Below are positions 35,563 to 39,841 of a DNA stretch of 39,841 nt, piece after piece. Numbering within the stretch: position 1 is the first letter of the stretch; each line of letters opens with the position of its first letter. Origin of the DNA: a virus; the IMG/VR virus record IMGVR_UViG_3300026075_000020, positions 1 through 39,841 of that record; one strand, 5' to 3'. The notes under the pieces are model-generated. The model ran no database searches and had not been told where the DNA came from. It worked only from the letters and a program-made list of their open reading frames with translations. A program made the translations under genes and the position numbers.

Positions 35563-35760
35563 ATGGCGCTTATCAACACCACGCACGGCCCGCTGGAAGA
35601 ATCGACGCTTGCACGGACGGTGCACTTCGAGGATCGGCCCACAGAGTTTGTCGTCTCGGTGGAATGGAAGCTCGGGGATGAGCTCGTCAGACGTGATGCC
35701 CACGTCATTCTGAAACAGCCATCGGTCACGGCTGACGCCCTCGTGGCGAGTTTCGGCTGA
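35563..35760 (+). CDS. Small beta-rich protein of the second virion module
   Basis: A 65-residue protein two bases after the FN3 stop. TLARTVHFEDRPTEFVVSVE and WKLGDELVRRDAHVILKQP show a repeated strand pattern. It has the look of short proteins often coded beside tail-fibre and Ig-like genes in siphoviruses. No family name can be given. Confidence 0.6.
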   Translation: MALINTTHGPLEESTLARTVHFEDRPTEFVVSVEWKLGDELVRRDAHVILKQPSVTADALVASFG

Positions 35761-35773
35761 AAGGGAACAGTTC

Positions 35774-36244
35774 ATGGCGAATACGCAGGCGATGTGTACG
35801 AGCTTCAAGGGTGAAGTGCTGGTGGGCGCGCACCAGTTCGGGGCGGTCACGCTGACGTCGAGAACGAGTCTCACGGCGCCCACGAAGGACTCGTTCAAGG
35901 CGGCGCTGTACTTGGTATCGGCCACGTACAACGCGTCCACGACCGCGTACAGCGCCACAGGCGAAGTCTCTGGGGCGGGGTACAGCGCGGGCGGTATTGC
36001 CGTCACGAACGCCACCGACCCGAGCACGAGCGGTACCACGGCCATCTGGACGCCATCGGCCAGCTTGGTCTACACCACAGTCACGCTGGCGACGGCCTTC
36101 GATGCGGTGCTCATCTACAACAGCACGCAGGGCAACAAGGCGGTCAGCGTCCACACCTTCGGGTCGCAAACGGTCACTGCGGGCACGTTCACCTTGACCA
36201 TGCCCACCAACGATGCGAGCAACGCGCTCATCAGGTTCGCGTAA
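35774..36244 (+). CDS. Virion surface protein, Ser/Thr/Ala-rich beta fold
   Basis: A 156-residue protein with AAGGGAA before the ATG. MCTSFKGEVLVGAHQF, KDSFKAALYLVSATYNASTT, YSATGEVSGAGYSAGGIAV and TTAIWTPSASLVYTTVTL form a pattern common in siphovirus virion genes placed near tail-fibre genes. The protein is beta-rich and Thr/Ser-rich, suitable for a decoration protein. Stop overlaps the next ATG by one base. Confidence 0.7.
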   Translation: MANTQAMCTSFKGEVLVGAHQFGAVTLTSRTSLTAPTKDSFKAALYLVSATYNASTTAYSATGEVSGAGYSAGGIAVTNATDPSTSGTTAIWTPSASLVYTTVTLATAFDAVLIYNSTQGNKAVSVHTFGSQTVTAGTFTLTMPTNDASNALIRFA

Positions 36245-36753
36245 TGGCGCTCTACAGAATCTTCAACGGGCCGGCACCGACCACGGCGTCTCAGGTCGCG
36301 GTCACGACGGGGACGGCGATCAAGACGCTCCTTCAGGTCAAGCCTGGGACGACCCAGGTGCTGCGGGTGACCGAGTACGGGATCTCGTTTGACGGGTCTG
36401 CGGCGGCGACACCAGGCATCGTGGAGCTGATCGTCACGGACGTGGCGGCTACTGTGACGGCGCATGTGGCGGCCGGCATTTCCAAGCAGGACTCGGCTGC
36501 GCTTGCTGGTGGCGATCCGACCACGAACATCATCGCCGTGGGGACTACATCCACGGGCTACACCGCGAGTGCCGAGGGGACCATCACGGCGACACGTCCG
36601 CTTGATGCTCAGCATATCTCCCCGACGAATCAGTGGGGCTTCCAGAAGCCGCTGGGCCGGGAGTGCATCATCAACCCCGGCGAGTTTCTCCGGGTGCGCG
36701 TCAAGTTTGGCGCGGCGATCAACGCGATCTGCTACGTCGAAGTTGAGGCGTAG
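36244..36753 (+). CDS. Virion beta-sandwich protein
   Basis: A 169-residue protein. ALYRIFNGPAPTTASQVAVT, LLQVKPGTTQVLRVTEYGIS, GIVELIVTDVAATVTAHVAA and PLGRECIINPGEFLRVRVKF form regular strands, ending in a 'CYVEVEA' strand. Proteins of this look accompany the previous gene in several siphoviruses and are assumed to be structural. No enzyme motif. Stop directly abuts the next ATG. Confidence 0.68.
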   Translation: MALYRIFNGPAPTTASQVAVTTGTAIKTLLQVKPGTTQVLRVTEYGISFDGSAAATPGIVELIVTDVAATVTAHVAAGISKQDSAALAGGDPTTNIIAVGTTSTGYTASAEGTITATRPLDAQHISPTNQWGFQKPLGRECIINPGEFLRVRVKFGAAINAICYVEVEA

Positions 36754-37455
36754 ATGCCTCGTGTCGGAGGCATGCGGCCCGTAGCGATCTACGAGTCTTA
36801 CAGCACGACGTTTCCGGCCACGGAGAACCCGTTGGTTGGAGATGGGCTGTGGTTGCAGGGTCAGACGGTTGGACTCGACTGGACGAACACCCGCACGACG
36901 ACGAACAAAGTCTTTGGCACGCAGTCCGAGGGCTCGCACGGGACGGGACAGCCTGGTGGATACAACGACTCCGCCACGGCGCGGCAAGCGCGAACAGGGC
37001 GTGTGTGGAGCCCCAATCAGGACGTGCGCGGGCGGATCTACATCACGTCACGCAGTGGCTGGTCTGGGTTCCACGAGGTCGAGCTTCACGCACGGGTGCA
37101 GATGTCCGCGAACAGTATCAAGCTGTACGAAGCCATTTTCTCGGTGACGGGCGGGACGACCTACTACGAGATCGTCATGTGGAACGGGCCACTCGGTGAT
37201 GATTCCGGAGACTTTACGTTCCTCGCGCATACGGACGCGGCGGGTGTGGATGACGGGACATACGTACGGTTTACCGCGATCGGTCCATCGTTGGCGCTCT
37301 ACACCAGCACGGACGGTGTGAGCTGGGGGACCGCGAAAGCGACCGCGACAGACAGCACGTTGATCACGGGCCTTCCGGGTTTCGGCATGTGGACGAACGG
37401 CAACGGCAACCCCAATACCTACGGACTCTCGGAATGGTCCGCGCAGGCCGCGTAA
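36754..37455 (+). CDS. Jelly-roll (LamG/concanavalin-like) virion protein
   Basis: A 233-residue protein. YSTTFPATENPLVGDGLWLQ, QTVGLDWTNTRTTTNKVFGT, GFHEVELHARVQMSANSIKL and YVRFTAIGPSLALYTSTDGV match the concanavalin-like jelly roll that begins 'F.....l.......W'. Such domains bind glycans and are common in phage fibres and decoration proteins. It directly abuts the following gene, which has the same general plan. Confidence 0.68.
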   Translation: MPRVGGMRPVAIYESYSTTFPATENPLVGDGLWLQGQTVGLDWTNTRTTTNKVFGTQSEGSHGTGQPGGYNDSATARQARTGRVWSPNQDVRGRIYITSRSGWSGFHEVELHARVQMSANSIKLYEAIFSVTGGTTYYEIVMWNGPLGDDSGDFTFLAHTDAAGVDDGTYVRFTAIGPSLALYTSTDGVSWGTAKATATDSTLITGLPGFGMWTNGNGNPNTYGLSEWSAQAA

Positions 37456-38118
37456 ATGCCCACCCTGGTCACTGACGACTTCAACCGCGCCGACTCCGGC
37501 TCGCTTGGGGCCAACTGGACGGATGTGGTCAACGGGTTGGACATCGCCAGTAACCAAGCCGTTCCAGGCAATACCACTAACGCGCTGAACCTAAGTGTCT
37601 ACACCGGATTCGGTGCATTCCCCAACAACCAGTGGGCGCAAGCGAAGGTCAATCGGCAGGGGTCATCGAGCGATGGCGGGGTCGTCGTGCGATGCTCCAA
37701 CTCTGCCCAGACCATGTATTGGTTCAACATCGGAGACGACACATCGGCGGCCATCCCCGGCACGCTGGCGCTGAACATCCTAAAAGGCGTGGCGGGGAGC
37801 TATTCGGTGGTCAGTTCATCGCCGGCGGGTGGGTCCACGATGACCATCAGCGCGGGCGATGTGCTCTATATTGAGGCGCAAGGTACGAGCACGGTCACGA
37901 TTATCTGTAAGGTGAACGGCGTCACGGTCATGACTGGTACCGACAGCAGCTCACCTATCGCCAGCGGCTTTCCTGGCCTCTTCCCGTTCCAGCACAACAA
38001 TGACGCGCTGAGCTTCACACAGTACGACGATTTCGCGGCCGGTGACTTCGCGTCTGCCTTCATTGCGAAACAGAATGCTCCACTACGGCAAGCGGTAAAG
38101 CGAGCGGCGTTCTACTGA
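37456..38118 (+). CDS. Second jelly-roll virion protein
   Basis: A 220-residue protein that starts TLVTDDFNRADSGSLGANWT, the classic opening of concanavalin/laminin-like modules in phage and bacterial surface proteins. Later blocks (QWAQAKVNRQGSSSDGGVVV, MYWFNIGDD, DVLYIEAQGTSTVTIICKVN) are beta strands of the same roll. It is likely a paralogue-type partner of the preceding gene and a glycan-binding structural protein. Confidence 0.72.
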   Translation: MPTLVTDDFNRADSGSLGANWTDVVNGLDIASNQAVPGNTTNALNLSVYTGFGAFPNNQWAQAKVNRQGSSSDGGVVVRCSNSAQTMYWFNIGDDTSAAIPGTLALNILKGVAGSYSVVSSSPAGGSTMTISAGDVLYIEAQGTSTVTIICKVNGVTVMTGTDSSSPIASGFPGLFPFQHNNDALSFTQYDDFAAGDFASAFIAKQNAPLRQAVKRAAFY

Positions 38119-38119
38119 C

Positions 38120-38893
38120 ATGCCGAGATTTGGCCGCAGCTTCCCGATTCGTCCGTGGTTCGATACGACCTTCCGTCAGGCGGCTGGAGACGTTACTGTT
38201 GCGCTGACAGGGGTGAGCACGGCCTGTGCGGTGGGCACGCTCGGGGTGGCACTCAGCCTGGGCGTGACCGGGAACGCCTCCACGGCGTCCGTTGGAAGTG
38301 TCACACCGAGTCGTTTGATCGCCCTCTCCGGTAACGCCAGCACGTCGGCTGTTGGTACGACCACTCCCAGCACGACGATTGGTCTGACAGGAAACGCGTC
38401 GACTACGGCCGTTGGTACCGTCACCGCTGGCAATGCGGTCACGGTGGCGCTGACGGGCGTCAGTTCGACGACTGCGGTCGGTATGGTCACGCAGAGCCGT
38501 ACTGTCCCGATTTCGGGGAATGCGGCCAGTTGTGCGGTGGGCTCGGTTACCACGGGCAGCGATGTCACCGCCGCCCTTACAGGTGTCTCGAGCACGACCG
38601 CCGTAGGTACGTTGACGCCGAGTGCGACGAAGGCGATTACGGGCAACGCCTCGACAGCAGCGGTTGGGACGATCACTCCCTCGAGAAGTCTCACGCTGAC
38701 AGGTGCGTCGGCGACAGGTCAGGTTGGGACGGTCGGCGCCGCAGGAGATGTCACCCTCGCTCTTACAGGGGTGTCCACCACAGGATCCGTGGGTACCGTG
38801 GGAAGCAACATCCCGAACACGGTAGAAGTCACGAACGTGCGGTATGTGCCCTCGTCCTCGGTTGCCAACGTGCGGTACGTGGCGGATTCCTAG
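38120..38893 (+). CDS. Ten-copy beta-repeat virion protein
   Basis: A 257-residue protein. After a short start (PRFGRSFPIRPWFDTTFRQA) come ten consecutive repeats of 20-22 residues with the pattern vaLTGvSsttAVGTvTpsrt, alternating between GVS and GNAS types. The last part has a doublet NVRYVPSSSVANVRYVADS. Such repeats fit a beta-solenoid or beta-prism. It is probably a fibre or surface protein, since every neighbour is a virion protein. Confidence 0.7.
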   Translation: MPRFGRSFPIRPWFDTTFRQAAGDVTVALTGVSTACAVGTLGVALSLGVTGNASTASVGSVTPSRLIALSGNASTSAVGTTTPSTTIGLTGNASTTAVGTVTAGNAVTVALTGVSSTTAVGMVTQSRTVPISGNAASCAVGSVTTGSDVTAALTGVSSTTAVGTLTPSATKAITGNASTAAVGTITPSRSLTLTGASATGQVGTVGAAGDVTLALTGVSTTGSVGTVGSNIPNTVEVTNVRYVPSSSVANVRYVADS

Positions 38894-38901
38894 AGGCAGT
38901 T

Positions 38902-39297
38902 ATGGCCAGCATCACCACTATCAGCGAGCGGGTACGGGAACTGTCCTCAGGCAGCGTGTACCTGCTGCTCCAGGATGATCTTGGGGTACCCATCGGCTCA
39001 GGTTCCCTGAACACACTGACCTTGTCCCTATACGACAAGCGCACCGGTACCGTGATCAACAGCCGGAACAACCTGAACGCCCTGAACGCCAACAACGTCA
39101 CGGTCTACAGCTCAGTTCAGGGTTCAGGTACTACTGCCTACACCGTGCTGTGGGAAGTCCAGCCGGCAGACAACGCCCTGGTGGGTACGAGAGAACTAGA
39201 GCCCCATCGGGCCATCTTTGAATACACCTGGGGTAGCGGCAAGCGAGACCATCACGGCATCGATACCGTCATCGAGGCTGAGCTCGAGGTGAGCTAA
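38902..39297 (+). CDS. Hypothetical virion-module protein
   Basis: A 131-residue protein from ATG 38902. ITTISERVRELSSGSVYLLL, GSGSLNTLTLSLYDKRTGTV, NNVTVYSSVQGSGTTAYTVL and HRAIFEYTWGSGKRDHHGID form a beta-sandwich pattern. It resembles small phage proteins with Ig-like folds coded just upstream of packaging genes. It has AGAGGCAG eight bases before the ATG. Stop overlaps the HNH start by one base. Confidence 0.65.
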   Translation: MASITTISERVRELSSGSVYLLLQDDLGVPIGSGSLNTLTLSLYDKRTGTVINSRNNLNALNANNVTVYSSVQGSGTTAYTVLWEVQPADNALVGTRELEPHRAIFEYTWGSGKRDHHGIDTVIEAELEVS

Positions 39298-39632
39298 TGC
39301 GGTTCTGCGCGGAACCCCGGTGCGGCGTCATGGTTCCAAAGGGCTACTGTGCGAACCACACGAAGGCCCAATGGACCTCCCAGCAGCCCACAACTCGCAT
39401 CCGAGGTCGCAAGCTCCAGCTCCTGCGAGCGCAACTCTTCGATCGAGAGCCTCTGTGTGCCGAGTGCAAGCGCCACAACAGAGTCGCCATCGCCGTCATC
39501 CGAGACCACATCATCCCCCTCGCAGAAGGTGGAAAGGATGACCGCACCAATGAACAGGGACTGTGCCAGGCGTGTTCCGACAAGAAGACACAAGCGGAAT
39601 CACTACGAGGTCGGGACCGTGGCAGAGGTTAA
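39297..39632 (+). CDS. HNH endonuclease (packaging-associated)
   Basis: A 111-residue protein. Residues 4-21 contain a Cys3His zinc knot (FCAEPRCGVMVPKGYCANH). Residues 54-97 are the HNH core: CAEC, DH (70-71) in AVIRDHIIPLAEGG, Asn85 in DDRTNEQGLCQAC and a lysine-rich end. Small HNH proteins of this type are coded beside terminases in many cos and headful phages and take part in DNA cutting during packaging. Its place just before the end of the window, with terminase at the start, supports circular continuity. Confidence 0.85.
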   Translation: MRFCAEPRCGVMVPKGYCANHTKAQWTSQQPTTRIRGRKLQLLRAQLFDREPLCAECKRHNRVAIAVIRDHIIPLAEGGKDDRTNEQGLCQACSDKKTQAESLRGRDRGRG

Positions 39633-39816
39633 GGCGGATCTTCCGCCAACTAAAGGGCAGACTCCTGGATGGGGTGGCGTGACGTGGTTACGCTGCGATG
39701 TCTGCGGCGAATGGACAGACATGTGGCTCGAGGTGGCGAAGCCGTTCGAAGGCAAGCCGTTCACCTGCCGTGATTGTCTCATCCAGAAAAAAGATAACCG
39801 GGGGGGGGCGTTCTGA
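39619..39816 (+). CDS. Small zinc-ribbon protein near packaging genes
   Basis: A 65-residue protein from GTG 39619, with GAGG eight bases upstream, overlapping the HNH gene by 14 bases. WLRCDVCGEWTDMW and FTCRDCLIQKK form a zinc ribbon around an acidic-aromatic middle. A run of nine G (39800-39808) near its end could cause sequencing or assembly frame errors, so the last five residues (RGGAF) are less certain. Confidence 0.6.
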   Translation: MAEVKADLPPTKGQTPGWGGVTWLRCDVCGEWTDMWLEVAKPFEGKPFTCRDCLIQKKDNRGGAF

Positions 39817-39841
39817 TGTTGCCAACGACACCTCTGGAAAC
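39816..39841 (+). CDS. Start of a further gene, cut by the window end (possible small terminase)
   Basis: ATG 39816 overlaps the previous stop by one base (TGATG) and opens a frame reading LPTTPLE to the window edge. The small terminase gene would be expected here. If the window is joined end to start, the frame would instead stop at 18-20 after only 15 codons, so either the molecule is not closed exactly here or this is not a gene. Confidence 0.35.

Noticed and set aside
38120-38893. Regular repeats considered as a CRISPR array.
   Set aside because: The repeats are in phase with an open reading frame, vary at synonymous and non-synonymous positions, and have no constant repeat/variable spacer pattern.
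1-39841. Search by eye for a diversity-generating retroelement, toxin-antitoxin pair or known anti-defence locus.
   Set aside because: No reverse transcriptase motif (xADD), no template/variable repeat pair and no recognisable toxin-antitoxin or defence gene was seen. Unrecognised small genes remain open.

Overview
The window looks like most or all of the genome of a temperate, long-tailed (siphovirus-type) phage of a GC-rich bacterium. It carries a complete HK97-like head and neck set, a tape-measure gene of 1015 codons, a -1 frameshift tail-assembly chaperone and no tail sheath or contractile baseplate genes. It also has a tyrosine integrase, a repressor and a tRNA-derived attachment site. 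Start codons are often GTG and most genes overlap by 1-4 bases (ATGA, GTGA, TGATG). A lipobox protein next to a GH24 lysozyme suggests a Gram-negative host. The host genus cannot be named from the sequence.

Layout. (1) 1-11.2 kb, head and neck: large terminase, a ribbon-helix-helix protein, a low-GC cargo gene, a fused prohead protease/major capsid protein, portal, a collagen-like protein, head-tail connector, head closure, gp10-like protein and tail terminator. Two sugar/methyl modification cassettes sit inside this operon: glycosyltransferase + methyltransferase after the capsid gene (4.26-5.58 kb), and methyltransferase + glycosyltransferase before the major tail gene (9.44-11.21 kb). (2) 11.2-21.5 kb, tail and lysis: major tail protein, G/GT chaperones, tape measure, tail hub, membrane proteins, lysozyme, lipoprotein, a large tail-associated protein, several small membrane proteins, and one small antisense gene. 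(3) 21.6-24.7 kb, lysogeny, mostly minus strand: attachment site made of the 3' half of a tRNA with a CAU anticodon, an HNH gene with its own promoter, and a coupled operon repressor - exported protein - integrase. (4) 24.7-35.3 kb, early genes on the plus strand: Cro/excisionase-like regulators, tiny membrane proteins, two DNA methyltransferases, an SSB-like protein with a DDIPF tip, a PD-(D/E)XK nuclease-like protein, an HNH-like protein and many small zinc-ribbon proteins. Three gene-free gaps here contain marked RNA secondary structure. (5) 35.1-39.8 kb, a second virion module: an FN3 protein with signal peptide, several beta-rich surface proteins, a 10-copy beta-repeat protein, then an HNH nuclease and a zinc-ribbon protein that lead towards the terminase. 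The end of the window therefore reads logically into its beginning, as in a circularly permuted phage genome opened just before the large terminase gene. The sequence alone cannot prove circularity.

How it works together. The phage would integrate at a host tRNA gene and hold lysogeny with the divergent repressor. It appears to rely on host replication enzymes, since no polymerase, primase or helicase is visible, while methylating its DNA. It would build a glycan-decorated long-tailed particle and lyse the host with lysozyme, holin-like proteins and possibly a lipoprotein spanin. The features most worth testing are the two virion-modification cassettes, the structured RNAs at 26.1 and 30.0 kb, and the exported protein in the lysogeny operon. 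All functional names rest on reading the translated sequences and motifs by eye; no database search was run.
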